NCBI RefSeq assembly: GCF_024498135.1
Contig: NZ_JANHOH010000001.1
Coordinates: forward strand, 1,488,001 to 1,552,000
Direction of reading: 5' to 3'
From: Mucilaginibacter aquariorum
Lineage (GTDB): Bacteria; Bacteroidota; Bacteroidia; Sphingobacteriales; Sphingobacteriaceae
Length of the DNA: 64,000 nt
Shown one piece after another: positions 18,557 through 28,248 of the stretch. The notes beneath the pieces were generated by a model. It was not told where the DNA came from. It saw only the letters and a program-made list of their open reading frames with translations, and made no database searches. Both the position numbers and the translations under genes were made by a program. Position 1 is the first letter of the stretch; each line of letters starts with the position of its first letter.

Positions 18557-18919
18557 TTAATCTTCTTCGTTCGTTTTCAGGATAAGTTTCCGCAACTGTT
18601 CTTCGTGCTTATCCCCCCATTGGCCTATAGCTAAGATCACAGGTATTAATGTTTGGCCAAAATCAGTAATGCTGTATTCCACTTTTGGCGGCATAACCGG
18701 GTAAATTAACCGGCTTACCAGTTCATGCTCTTCCAGTTCTTTTAACTGCATGTTCAATACACGCCTGGAAGCATCCGGTATTTTGCGTTGCAGTTCACTC
18801 GGGCGTTGGTATCCTTCATTAATAAACCACAATAGCCTGATCTTCCATTTACCATAAAGCACCTCACCTACAAGGTCTAACCCGCAGCTTAAGTTAGGCA
18901 ATGTCTTCTTTTTATACAT
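18557..18919 (-). CDS. HxlR family transcriptional regulator
   Basis: Encodes 120 residues of winged helix: CGLDLVGEVLYGKWKIRLLW, SELQRKIPDASRRVLNMQLKEL, EHELVSRLIYPVMPPKVEYS. HxlR proteins typically repress an adjacent oxidoreductase in response to electrophile or redox stress. Here the divergent neighbour 125 bases away is an SDR dehydrogenase, fitting that scheme. Confidence 0.93.
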   Translation of the reverse strand: MYKKKTLPNLSCGLDLVGEVLYGKWKIRLLWFINEGYQRPSELQRKIPDASRRVLNMQLKELEEHELVSRLIYPVMPPKVEYSITDFGQTLIPVILAIGQWGDKHEEQLRKLILKTNEED

Positions 18920-19043
18920 GCTACAAATGTAACGCTATGTATAGTTACGGGCAATAAGGGAATAATTTATCCCTATCCGAATCGTAACACCGTACTTGCC
19001 GGGGCCACAAGTACTACCGAAATTTGTACAAAACCATTTAGCT

Positions 19044-19838
19044 ATGAAACAGGAATTTAATTATAATAAAGAATTATCGGGCAAGATTGCCCTGGTAACA
19101 GGTGGAACAAAAGGTGCAGGCAAAGCCATTGCAGAAAGATTGCTGGACGCTGGCGCAACCGTAATAGTAACGGCCAGAAATAAGCCGGAGGAAAATACTG
19201 ATGACCTGCATTTTATACCGGCCGACCTGAGCCAGCAGCAAGGCACTCAAAAAGTAGTTGAAGAAATTTTAAATACCTATGGCAGGCTGGATATACTAAT
19301 TAATAACCTGGGGGCATCCGAAACACCCGGCGGCGGCTTCGCGGTATTGACCGATGATGACTGGGAAACTACTATTCGTACTAATTTGCTGGCCCCCGTC
19401 CGTTTGGACAGAGGATTTTTACCACAAATGGTAGAACGCGGCAACGGGATCATCATCCATATTGCTTCTATTCAGGGCAAACTACCTTTATATGATTCTA
19501 CCCTGCCCTATGCAGCAGCTAAAGCAGGGCTTATCAATTACAGTAAGGGCTTATCTAATGAGGTGTCGCCAAAAGGTGTGCGCGTACTTACTGTTTCGCC
19601 GGGATGGATAAAAACAACCTCTGCCATCAGGATGATGGAACGGATCTCTGAGAGCTCAAATATTACAATAGAGGAAGCTACCCAAGGTGTTATGGACGCG
19701 CTGGGCGGAATCCCAATTGGCCGGCCTGCACAACCCGAAGAGGTTGCTGAACTGGTAGGCTTCCTGGTATCGCCGCGCGCCGGTTATCTTACAGGAACCG
19801 AATATGTGATTGATGGCGGAACTATACCAACCATCTGA
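19044..19838 (+). CDS. SDR family oxidoreductase 3 (divergent from HxlR)
   Basis: Encodes 264 residues from ATG 19044 (MKQEFNYNKELSGKIALVTG); the longer frame from 18996 has an implausible N-terminus. Motifs are TGGTKGAGKAIAERLL, NNLGASETPGGG (a variant of NNAG), IASIQGKLPLYDSTLPYAAAK and SPGWIKT, with a C-terminal GTEYVIDGGT. Probably controlled by the divergent HxlR regulator. Substrate unknown. Confidence 0.9.
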   Translation: MKQEFNYNKELSGKIALVTGGTKGAGKAIAERLLDAGATVIVTARNKPEENTDDLHFIPADLSQQQGTQKVVEEILNTYGRLDILINNLGASETPGGGFAVLTDDDWETTIRTNLLAPVRLDRGFLPQMVERGNGIIIHIASIQGKLPLYDSTLPYAAAKAGLINYSKGLSNEVSPKGVRVLTVSPGWIKTTSAIRMMERISESSNITIEEATQGVMDALGGIPIGRPAQPEEVAELVGFLVSPRAGYLTGTEYVIDGGTIPTI

Positions 19839-19875
19839 TACCTTCCGCAAAAACATCATAATTATTATTTAATTA

Positions 19876-19910
19876 ACAGGCTTCCCGGAATTTTTACCCG
19901 GGAAGCCTGT
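19876..19910. terminator. hairpin after SDR 3
   Basis: A 13-base perfect stem (ACAGGCTTCCCGG / CCGGGAAGCCTGT) about 40 bases after the SDR stop. There is no long T tract after it, so terminator strength is uncertain. Confidence 0.6.
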
Positions 19911-19989
19911 CACAAACCATTTGTATCGATTTTCGTCCTTTTGGCTGATTTAGAAAATTAATGCAATAAATAGACGATCATTATTTTTA

Positions 19990-20190
19990 ACCATGGCGTG
20001 CCTTCGGCCGGGCTATCCGCTCATACTGCACAGGCCTTAGCCACAGGCAGGTATCCGCTCTTATCCCTAACGCGGGGACAGCGTGACGGGAGACGCGAAG
20101 TATCGCGTCTCTACGGGATATGATGGTGTAGAGACGCGATACTTCGCGTCTTTGACAACATACAGGTAGCGCCTCTTCCCTCCGCCATTG
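19990..20190. repeat. dispersed palindromic repeat, copy A
   Basis: Core inverted repeat AGACGCGAAGTATCGCGTCT / AGACGCGATACTTCGCGTCT around a short spacer (20091-20151), preceded by a GC-rich arm with GCCTTCGGCCGGGCT. A closely similar unit lies in opposite orientation at 27905-28110. It fills the 19839-20207 gap and has no coding potential. Confidence 0.75.
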
Positions 20191-20207
20191 CGAAAAGTGG
20201 CATTGAT

Positions 20208-21185
20208 TCAAATCCTGTCTGGCGTCAATACCTCAATTTTCTCGTAGGACTTTATAGCAATCTGTTTGGTTTGCCTGTTAAATATAATTGAGGAGAAATT
20301 ATCTGTGTTGTTTATGATAGGTGATTTCTGCTTTCCACTATTAATCTCTTTATTCTGATCTAATATTTCGCCCGTGTTGATATCAATAATTTTAGGGAAA
20401 CAGTATAAATCCCACACATAATTATTATTAATAGGAAATAAATTCCCGAAATCTCCATTTACTTTTACCGGTTTAGAGATCTGATTGCTTTTTAAATGCC
20501 ATAAACAAATATGCCCGGGTGGTAACTGGCCGATATCCTCTTCATCAACAAATTCATCAGAACTGCCAATAACTACTGTGTTATCGTCAATAAAACCTGC
20601 TGTACAAACCTCTACCGCCCCTGTATCAGGACAAAGTTGTGGGGCATCGAGCATTTTGGGGTTGTTTATGCATTCTTTTATATTAAACACAACAACCCTA
20701 TCTAAAGGGTGCCACACCCAGCCTTTACTCATTAGGTATGTGCCATCCGGGCTAACTTCAAGTCGCGAATAAAACATGTCGTCCGGTTCTCTCCCATTCA
20801 CATTGGTGATGAGTTCTCCGGTTTCCACATCTTCAAAGTCTATTTGATTATATGCTATCGGGCAATGAATAAGATAGGTTTTGCCGTCTATAGTTGCGAA
20901 AGCAGCAGGGAACTCGTAGACATCAGAGCAATAATATGAACGGTTTATTTCTCTAACCAGCTCGCCATTTTTTAGCAAAAGCCCTTTTGTGCCAAGTTTT
21001 TTATAAATAAAAACATATTCACCATTCCCCGAATTTATTGCGCTATCACCAAACCCATAGTGGAGGCCCATTTGATTTGTATGACCATTTAACTCATACT
21101 GATAGCCGGAAGCCCAGTCAACAATCGTATTATCGGTCCAACATATGGTGGTTATAAAGCCCGCTGTAATTGTTTGGTGTTCCAT
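20208..21185 (-). CDS. hypothetical protein, beta-propeller-like
   Basis: Encodes 325 residues with no signal peptide. It has repeated strand-rich units with Gly-Glu-Tyr and Asp-Gly turns (NSGNGEYVFIYKKLGTKGLL, VSPDGTYLMSKGWVWHP, GFIDDNTVVIGSSDEF, LPPGHICLWHLKSNQI), as in WD40/YVTN-type propellers. A cytoplasmic protein-protein interaction role is possible, but I recognise no family. Lone gene between a repeat and an oxidoreductase. Confidence 0.7.
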   Translation of the reverse strand: MEHQTITAGFITTICWTDNTIVDWASGYQYELNGHTNQMGLHYGFGDSAINSGNGEYVFIYKKLGTKGLLLKNGELVREINRSYYCSDVYEFPAAFATIDGKTYLIHCPIAYNQIDFEDVETGELITNVNGREPDDMFYSRLEVSPDGTYLMSKGWVWHPLDRVVVFNIKECINNPKMLDAPQLCPDTGAVEVCTAGFIDDNTVVIGSSDEFVDEEDIGQLPPGHICLWHLKSNQISKPVKVNGDFGNLFPINNNYVWDLYCFPKIIDINTGEILDQNKEINSGKQKSPIINNTDNFSSIIFNRQTKQIAIKSYEKIEVLTPDRI

Positions 21186-21308
21186 TAGGTTTAATTATCA
21201 GCCAATGTAAATAATTTCTTAATCACATAGTTCAGCTTTCTCCCGAAACTGTTTTGCTGCGCAGACCTCTAAATCAGGGTAACCCTATAAACCCCGGATA
21301 ATATTTTA

Positions 21309-22277
21309 TCAGGTAACCACAACAATTTTCCCGCCTGCCGAATTATCTTCCATCAACTTGTGGGCTTCTGCAATTTGCAGCAGTGAAAACACACGGCCAA
21401 TTTTCAGTTTTACTGCCCCACTTTCCACATCGTTTATAAATTCCTGAAAGTGCTTATCACTAACCCTGATCTGCCCGCTGTCGTACGTGGTGAGGCTTAC
21501 AGCCGCAGGCATAAAGTCCATTGGTGCAAAATCAGCAACAGACCATTGCTCGGCCAGCATTCCGGTCATGCAGGCAGTACCACCAGGGGCTATACACGCC
21601 AGTGAATCTCTGAGGGCTGATGTGCCAACAAGCTCCAGTACTTTATCTACGCCAGAGGAGATTATCTCTTTTATTTTTTGCTGAATATCTCCGTCATCGA
21701 TCACCACATGATCTGCACCGTTTTTAAGGAGAAGATCTTCCTTTTGGCCGCTCCTGGTAGTGGCGATAACCGTTAGCCCGTAATTTTTTGCCAATTGTGA
21801 AGCCAGCATACCTATAGATGATGTGCCCCCTCGTATCAAAAGGGTTTCCCCGGGTTGTATCTTTAAAGCCAAATGAAGCGACCCGTAAACCGTTTGAAAC
21901 ATCTCGGGCATGGCGCCTAATTGTTCCCAGGCCAAATTGCTGTTAAAAGGCATTAACAAATGTTTGGGCAGAACAGCATATTCGGCATAACCGCCATCAA
22001 AATCCCGGCCCATGCCACCCATAAAGGCAGCAACTTTTTGGCCGGGTTTAAATTCGCCCGAGGGGTCGTCCTTCACTTCGCCAACGCACTCAATGCCCAA
22101 TACCCGGGGGAACTTAACCCCTGGTGATAGTCCTTTACGGGTCATCAATTCTGATCGGTTAAGGCCAAATGCTTTAACTTTTATTAAAACCCAGCCTTCT
22201 GAAGGTGCTGGTATCGCCCTATCTTCTACTACAATATTTTCGGGACCGCCTGCTTGTTTTAAAACTGCTGCTTTCAT
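21309..22277 (-). CDS. zinc-independent MDR / quinone-oxidoreductase-like protein
   Basis: Encodes 322 residues of medium-chain reductase (MKAAVLKQAGGPENIVVEDR, RVLGIECVGEV, GTSSIGMLASQLAKNYGLTV). The alcohol-dehydrogenase zinc ligands are absent, as in the QOR subfamily, so NAD(P)H-dependent reduction of quinones or enones is the likely chemistry. The next gene upstream is a Crp-type regulator on the same strand, which may control it. Confidence 0.9.
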   Translation of the reverse strand: MKAAVLKQAGGPENIVVEDRAIPAPSEGWVLIKVKAFGLNRSELMTRKGLSPGVKFPRVLGIECVGEVKDDPSGEFKPGQKVAAFMGGMGRDFDGGYAEYAVLPKHLLMPFNSNLAWEQLGAMPEMFQTVYGSLHLALKIQPGETLLIRGGTSSIGMLASQLAKNYGLTVIATTRSGQKEDLLLKNGADHVVIDDGDIQQKIKEIISSGVDKVLELVGTSALRDSLACIAPGGTACMTGMLAEQWSVADFAPMDFMPAAVSLTTYDSGQIRVSDKHFQEFINDVESGAVKLKIGRVFSLLQIAEAHKLMEDNSAGGKIVVVT

Positions 22278-22389
22278 ATTTGTATTAATTCAAAAAAGCC
22301 CCGGTTATTACCACAAGCCATACGGCAAAGTTGGCCAATACCATTTAATGCAGCCTATAAGCTATTTTAAGAAATACCCTTAAGATAGT

Positions 22390-22971
22390 TTAAGCCTTGC
22401 CCCTTGTTTTGCGGATGCTGCTTAAAAATTCGGGGGTAATGCCCAGATATGAGGCAATTTGTGTATTGGGAAGCCGGTTAGAAAGATTGGGATATTGTTT
22501 TAAAAAGTATTCATACCGTTCGTCGGCCGATGAGCTGATGTTTTGTAATACTCTGTCTTGTAATTCGATATATTTCTGTTCGATAATTACCCTAAAGTTA
22601 TGATCAAATTTATGGTAGCGGGTATATAAATGCAGTATATCGTCATGCTTTGCCTGCAATATCATCGTTGGCTCTATAGCTTCAATATAGAGTTGGCTCG
22701 GCTTTTCCGAGTAAAAACTGCTTAAGTCTGTCGCCCAGTCGTTCTCTGCAATAAATTGAAGGTTATGCTCTTTTCCATTTTTATCAACGGCATACATTTT
22801 AAGGCAACCCGAAACTACAAATGTAAAGTGGCGGCAAACATCCCCCTGTTGTAATACAAATTGCCGGCGTTTAACGCTACGTTGAGTAAAACACGTGTTT
22901 AAGGCACCCAGTTCCTCTGCATTCAGCGGAAAGTAATTGTCAAAATGTTGCTTTAATTTTTCTATAAACAC
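22390..22971 (-). CDS. Crp/Fnr family transcriptional regulator
   Basis: Encodes 193 residues: cyclic-nucleotide-binding-type beta-barrel (RRQFVLQQGDVCRHFTFVVS, HNLQFIAENDWATDL), a long dimer helix, and a C-terminal winged helix (NTQIASYLGITPEFLSSIRK). Bacteroidota have many such small regulators whose ligands are unknown. It sits just upstream of the oxidoreductase gene in the same direction. Confidence 0.9.
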   Translation of the reverse strand: MFIEKLKQHFDNYFPLNAEELGALNTCFTQRSVKRRQFVLQQGDVCRHFTFVVSGCLKMYAVDKNGKEHNLQFIAENDWATDLSSFYSEKPSQLYIEAIEPTMILQAKHDDILHLYTRYHKFDHNFRVIIEQKYIELQDRVLQNISSSADERYEYFLKQYPNLSNRLPNTQIASYLGITPEFLSSIRKTRGKA

Positions 22972-23173
22972 GCTTATTCGTTAGGAATGATACTTTTTCA
23001 ACCCAGTACTAATGTAGAAAAAAATACACGACATAAGCTTTCTTTTAGTACCTGCGTTGCCGCTCGCTTCTGAAAATTTTCTATACCTGCCGCTCATAAG
23101 CGCTATTGTTCCGCCCTATTTCGCTCGAAGCTATCTCGCTGACGCAGAATGCCGCGTGCATCAGCGGGGCCTT

Positions 23174-24991
23174 TTAAGGCTGCACTTTATTTAAGCTCTC
23201 ACCCGCTTTTATGACTGCCTGGTTCACTGTTTTCACGCGGTCAATTTCCACCTTTTCAAAAGCCCGGTCGTAAGTCAGCATGCCATTCACCTCGTGCTCA
23301 ACGTCGGTTGTTTGGGTATAGATGGCTACACTCAGGCCCTTGTATCGCATCAGTTGCTCCACCTGGTCCAGCAAGAAAACGTAGCGGTCTGTTAGCGCAG
23401 CTTTTGTGGGTTCGTAATCGTATGCGTTGTTTTCCACCGGCCACATATGCCCGCGAACAAACAACCCCACGCCGCCAAACTCACCAAGTGATGCCGCCCG
23501 GTGACTGTCCGGAACGGATGCACCCCGCGGCCCCACGTAAATATGCGTATCTACATAATCGCCATTGCCAGGGTCGCCATAAGCTTTCTGGTAATCGGGG
23601 TTATTATTGAACCCCGAATTACCGTTTACCAAGCGCGATGGGTCATACTGCTTTACCCAGTTGGTTATATTCTTCACATCAAACGCGCCCCAGTTTTCGT
23701 TAAAAGGCACCCATGTAATAATAGATGGTGAGTTATAATGGTCGTCTATAATCGCCTTCAATTCCTGCCTAAACACTTTACGGGTTTTAAGCGTGTCCTC
23801 ATTCTGGTACCATATGGCCGGCATATCCTGCCAAACCAATAATCCCATTTTGTCTGCCCAGTAGTAAAAGCGCTGGGATTCGGTTTTCATGTGCTTTCTG
23901 ATCAGATTAAAGCCGGCCTTTTTGGTAAATTCCATATCAGCCTTCAAAGCTGCCTCGGTAGGTGCGGTAAGGATGCCATCCGGCCAGTAACCCTGATCAA
24001 GCAAACCAAGCTGCATTATAAATCTCCCATTGAGCAGCGGCCTTATCACACCGTTCAGCTTACCCAGTTTAATATCACGCATACCAAAGTAGCTGTTTAC
24101 TTCATCAGCCCCGGCACTACCATTATTACTTGTGGATATCTTTAAATTATACAGGAAGGGCTCGTCAGGCGACCATAGTTTGACATCTTTTATCGGCAAA
24201 TAAAACGCGGTGCCTGCCACGCCCCCGGCCTGCGAAACAACCTTGCTGCCATCAAAAACCGTGGCAGATAGTTTAGTGCCCGCATCGGCATTTACAGTGA
24301 TCATTAACCTGCTATTAGCTACATCCGGCAACAGCCTGATGCTTTTTATGTACGTTTTTTCTACCGGCTCCAACCAAACGGTTTGCCAGATACCCGAGGA
24401 AAAGGTATAATCTCCCCGCGGGCCATTCTTACCGGATGGTGCCCTGCCGTCATTGGGATCGTAAGCGGCTACAACAATAACATTATTGCCCTTTTTTAAA
24501 TACGGCGTTATATTAAAACTAAAGGCATCGTACCCGCCTGCATGAGTGCCGGCTTTCCGGCCATTTATAAATACGGTGGCATCGTGGTCTACCCCGTCAA
24601 AATGTAAGATAACCTGTTTGTTGCCCCAGTTTGCCGGAACTTCAAATGTGCGGCGATACCACATATTTATTTCCTGCTTGCGCTGTATGCCGGATACAAC
24701 CGATTCAGGGCAGTACGGCACCAGGATCTTGTCGACTTTTCCTTCAAAAGACGCGGCTTTTAACGGATCTAATGCTTTAGCCACGTCTTTACCCCCTTGG
24801 TAATCCCAGTTACCGTTCAGGCACAACCATTGCTCGCGTTGTAATTGCGGCCTTGGATATTCGGGGAAAGGCATTGCTGCTTCCATAGCGGCTTTTGTCC
24901 ATTGCGTAGGTAATTTTGGGACTTGCCCTAATAAACTTCCTGTAAGTAAAATAGATAGCGGGAGGATTTTGATCAGTTTATTTACGTTCAT
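23174..24991 (-). CDS. secreted glycoside hydrolase family 2 (beta-galactosidase/glucuronidase-like)
   Basis: About 605 residues from ATG 24991 (MNVNKLIKILPLSILLTG, a signal peptide); an upstream TTG at 25000 is less likely. There is a sugar-binding jelly-roll (LNGNWDYQGG, HFDGVDHDATVFINGRKAG), an immunoglobulin-like middle domain, and a TIM barrel (FNLIRKHMKTES, WYQNEDTLKTR). The acid/base Glu is in WVPFNENWGAF and the nucleophile Glu in SLGEFGGVG. It should be a periplasmic exo-glycosidase, substrate unknown. There is no adjacent SusCD pair, so it is not in an obvious polysaccharide locus. Confidence 0.92.
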   Translation of the reverse strand: MNVNKLIKILPLSILLTGSLLGQVPKLPTQWTKAAMEAAMPFPEYPRPQLQREQWLCLNGNWDYQGGKDVAKALDPLKAASFEGKVDKILVPYCPESVVSGIQRKQEINMWYRRTFEVPANWGNKQVILHFDGVDHDATVFINGRKAGTHAGGYDAFSFNITPYLKKGNNVIVVAAYDPNDGRAPSGKNGPRGDYTFSSGIWQTVWLEPVEKTYIKSIRLLPDVANSRLMITVNADAGTKLSATVFDGSKVVSQAGGVAGTAFYLPIKDVKLWSPDEPFLYNLKISTSNNGSAGADEVNSYFGMRDIKLGKLNGVIRPLLNGRFIMQLGLLDQGYWPDGILTAPTEAALKADMEFTKKAGFNLIRKHMKTESQRFYYWADKMGLLVWQDMPAIWYQNEDTLKTRKVFRQELKAIIDDHYNSPSIITWVPFNENWGAFDVKNITNWVKQYDPSRLVNGNSGFNNNPDYQKAYGDPGNGDYVDTHIYVGPRGASVPDSHRAASLGEFGGVGLFVRGHMWPVENNAYDYEPTKAALTDRYVFLLDQVEQLMRYKGLSVAIYTQTTDVEHEVNGMLTYDRAFEKVEIDRVKTVNQAVIKAGESLNKVQP

Positions 24992-25000
24992 GATGCACAA

Positions 25001-25331
25001 GGGGACAATTGGGCGTTGGCATTAATTTCTCGAAAATATTAAAATAAAACAGTAAAAGCCGGATAACTGTTGCCCCTTCAATCAAAAATATTTATAACCG
25101 GCCGCGCCTGTGATTTAGCGTAATTAGCGGCAAAGAAACTCGTGAAACAAGCGCCGAAGCCGTTTTAGTGATTACAGCATATACCGGCCTATGACTAAGG
25201 CCTGCAAAGAAGCCCGGCCGTAGGCAACGCCTATAGAAGCGACTAAGGGCAAAACTTACAGCAACACAGCAGGAAATCAAAACGGCTCAGCCCTAAACAA
25301 AATTAATTCGACATCCGAAATCAAATCACCC
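25001..25331. repeat. gap with a degenerate third copy of the dispersed repeat
   Basis: Around 25160-25260 the reverse strand reads GGCGTTGCCTACGGCCGGGCT then CAGGCCTTAG and AGGCCGGTAT. This resembles the left arm of repeat copies A and B but lacks the AGACGCGAAGTATCGC core. No gene is seen in this gap. Confidence 0.45.
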
Positions 25332-27698
25332 TCATTCCGTTCTTAAACTCTTTATAGGGTTTACCGTTGCTGCTTTTATTGATTCATAACTAACCGTTAA
25401 CCATGCTATGCTTAAAGCTGCCAGCGATGCGATGAAGAACACCACCCAGCTAACATTTATATGGTAGGCAAAACCGGCCAGCCAGCTATTTACCGCGTAC
25501 CAGGAAAGCGGTATGGCTATACAAATGGCCACCAGGATAAGCCTCGTAATACCGGCAGACAATAAATAAACCAAGCTAAAAATTGGCGCGCCTAATACTT
25601 TACGCACACCAATTTCTTTGGTGCGCTGTTCGGCCATAAAGGCGGATAAGCCGTATAAGCCCAGGCAGGATATAAAAATACCCAGAGCAGCAAAAAGGTT
25701 AAAAATATTGCCCATTTGTTGTTCGCCTTTATAAAGGTTGGCCATGTCCTGATCAAGGAAATCAAATTTGAAAGGGTAAGCCGGGTTAAGTTCCTGGCTT
25801 ATTTTCCCTAAAGCCTTTATAGTAGCATTTGTTTTACCGGGCAGTGTTCTTACCACTGTATAACCTCCTATCTTGTTAAAAAGCATAACCAATGGTTCCA
25901 TAGCCTGCTGAACAGGTTTAAAATTAAAGTCTTTTACAACACCAACAATAGTGCCCTTATTACCCCAAAGTGTTAATGGTTTACCTATTGCCGTGTTAGC
26001 GGTTAACCCCATTATCGCTGCCATTTTTTCGTTGATCATATAGCTGCCCGAGTCGGTTTTAAATTCCCTTGAAAAACTTCGGCCTGCCGCTAACTTTATC
26101 CTGAAGGTGTGGGTAAAGTCTTCGTTGACACCCATTACCGGGAAGGATAATTGTGATTTGGGGTCTTTACCATCCCAGTCTACACTAACAGTCCAGGCGC
26201 CCAGGTTGCTGGGCAGGTCAGTAATAACCGTAAAATCGCTGGTGAGTGGGTTTCCTTTCAACTCGTCTTTAAAAGCCTGTTGCTTGTTCCACATATCCCC
26301 TGTCATGGGTACATACAAAAGATTAGCTTTCTCAAAGCCGGGATTGCGCTCTTTGATGAATTTAAGCTGATTGTAAATAACCACTGTGCCTACCAGCAAT
26401 ACAATGGAGACCATGAATTGAATTACGACCAAAGTGTTGCGGAACAGCAAATTGCCGCCCATTGATTTTACATTTCCCTTAAGTACTTTAACCGGGTTAA
26501 AGCCCGAAAGAAACAAGGCCGGGTAGCTGCCAGAGATAAGCCCGGTTAACAAGGCAATGCCAAAAAAGCTTAACCAAAGCTTCGCATCCAAAATATTTAT
26601 AACAAGTTTCCTGTTGGCCAGTTCGTTAAATACCGGCAGGAATAAACTAACGATGCCGAGTGCAAGAAATAAGGACAGGAAAGAAATAAATACCGATTCG
26701 CTTAAAAACTGAAAGATCAACTGCCCACGTACGGCGCCCGCTACTTTGCGTAAGCCAATTTCTTTGGCCCTGCGGGCCGAGCGTGCGGTAGCCAGGTTCA
26801 TAAAATTGATACAAGCCACTACCAGTATCAAAATAGCGATGATAAAAAAGATGGTTACGTATTGCGCATTCCCGTGACCCGGCAAATCGCCCTGCCTTTC
26901 GGGCGCCAGGTGAATTTTGGTTAAGGGCTGCAATTGGAAATTAGCCTTCATTCCGGGGTCATGTTTATGAAAGATCTGATCCATTTGTTTCTCTAACCCT
27001 GATAAATTGGCAGCAGATGGATTAAAGTTTTTATCTAATTGAACAAAGTCATAAAAATTAAAATTATTCCATACACTATTTTTCAAATCATCATTAGTTC
27101 TGGCTAATGAGGCCATTGGGAGGATGAAATCAAATTGAAGATCGGAGTTAGCGGGTGTGTTGGCTAAAACGCCCGTTACTATTACGTTTTCTTTATTATC
27201 TTTTCGTATTATCTTGCCGATAGGGTCTTCTTTCCCAAAGTATTTTGTGGCCATTTCCTGCGTTATTAAAACAGCATCTATCTCTTTTAATGCTGTGGCA
27301 CGGTTGCCCTTCAGCAATGGAAAGGAAAACACATCCATGAAGCTTGGGTCTACAAAAAACGCGCGCTCTTCCTGAAATTTTTTGTTACCTGTTTCCAACA
27401 GCGTAGTACTGCTTGGCCTTATGCGAACCGTATTTTTCACAATCGGCATTTCTGCTTTCAAACCGGCGGGCATACCTGCGGGGGTACCAACGGTTTTTGA
27501 ATCACCCAGATCGCAGGCTAAGCGGTAGATCTGGCCAGCATTTTTATGGAACTTGTCGTAGCTTAATTCATTTTGCACCCAAAGCAAGATCAGGATACTT
27601 GATGCCAGGCCTATTGCCAAACCTGATATATTGATAATAGAATAGGCTTTATCCTTTGTTATATTCCTGTAGGCGAGTTTAAAGTATGTTTTTAACAT
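25332..27698 (-). CDS. MacB/FtsX-type ABC transporter permease
   Basis: Encodes 788 residues in the common Bacteroidota layout: an N-terminal helix (YRNITKDKAYSIINISGLAIG), a MacB-like periplasmic domain (YDKFHKNAGQIYRLA), a first FtsX unit (FMNLATARSARRAKEIGLRKVAGA), a second periplasmic part, then a second FtsX unit (SAFMAEQRTKEIGVRKVLGA). Such proteins move lipids, peptides or antibiotics with a separate ATPase or act as mechanotransmission modules. No ATPase gene is adjacent, so the partner lies elsewhere. Confidence 0.93.
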   Translation of the reverse strand: MLKTYFKLAYRNITKDKAYSIINISGLAIGLASSILILLWVQNELSYDKFHKNAGQIYRLACDLGDSKTVGTPAGMPAGLKAEMPIVKNTVRIRPSSTTLLETGNKKFQEERAFFVDPSFMDVFSFPLLKGNRATALKEIDAVLITQEMATKYFGKEDPIGKIIRKDNKENVIVTGVLANTPANSDLQFDFILPMASLARTNDDLKNSVWNNFNFYDFVQLDKNFNPSAANLSGLEKQMDQIFHKHDPGMKANFQLQPLTKIHLAPERQGDLPGHGNAQYVTIFFIIAILILVVACINFMNLATARSARRAKEIGLRKVAGAVRGQLIFQFLSESVFISFLSLFLALGIVSLFLPVFNELANRKLVINILDAKLWLSFFGIALLTGLISGSYPALFLSGFNPVKVLKGNVKSMGGNLLFRNTLVVIQFMVSIVLLVGTVVIYNQLKFIKERNPGFEKANLLYVPMTGDMWNKQQAFKDELKGNPLTSDFTVITDLPSNLGAWTVSVDWDGKDPKSQLSFPVMGVNEDFTHTFRIKLAAGRSFSREFKTDSGSYMINEKMAAIMGLTANTAIGKPLTLWGNKGTIVGVVKDFNFKPVQQAMEPLVMLFNKIGGYTVVRTLPGKTNATIKALGKISQELNPAYPFKFDFLDQDMANLYKGEQQMGNIFNLFAALGIFISCLGLYGLSAFMAEQRTKEIGVRKVLGAPIFSLVYLLSAGITRLILVAICIAIPLSWYAVNSWLAGFAYHINVSWVVFFIASLAALSIAWLTVSYESIKAATVNPIKSLRTE

Positions 27699-27904
27699 GG
27701 TATACTTTGTTGAATGGGCAGTTAAATCAAAAATAGAAATTAGTTTTGTTTAAAATCTATGCCAATAAGTTAACTAAATGATAATTAAATATTTATATAG
27801 ATTTATTTACTAATACCGTTCGAAAACGTTACAGCTACTGTTCGGTTTTACGGGGCGGCTTTGGATAAATAGCATCGCTACCTAACCAACCCGTCATTGC
27901 GCGG

Positions 27905-28110
27905 GAAGGGCGCTGCATGTATCTTGTCAAAGACGCGAAGTATCGCGTCTCTACATTATTCACCCGTAGAGACGCGATACTTCGCGTCTCCCGCCATGCC
28001 ACCCCCGCATTAGAGTGCAGCGGATACCGGCACTTCGACAGGCTCAGTGTGACAGGTGCGCCTAATGCCTGTGCACGTATGAGCGTAAAGCCCGGCCGAA
28101 GGCAACGCCC
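27905..28110. repeat. dispersed palindromic repeat, copy B
   Basis: Same unit as 19990-20190 in reverse orientation: core AGACGCGAAGTATCGCGTCTC / GAGACGCGATACTTCGCGTCT at 27928-27990, flanked by the GC-rich arm ending in CGGCCGAAGGCAACGC. The remainder of the 27699-28248 gap shows no gene; its right end should hold the promoter of the PASTA-protein operon. Confidence 0.75.
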
Positions 28111-28248
28111 TAATACGTAAAGTAAAGGTCAAAATACCACACTGTTACGTATAAGCAAGTATGCTTTTTAACATTCAAATCCAAAATCGTAAATCTAAAA
28201 TCTAAAATTAAATCCCTATGTTTGAACTTAAATTTCCTATAGAAACGC

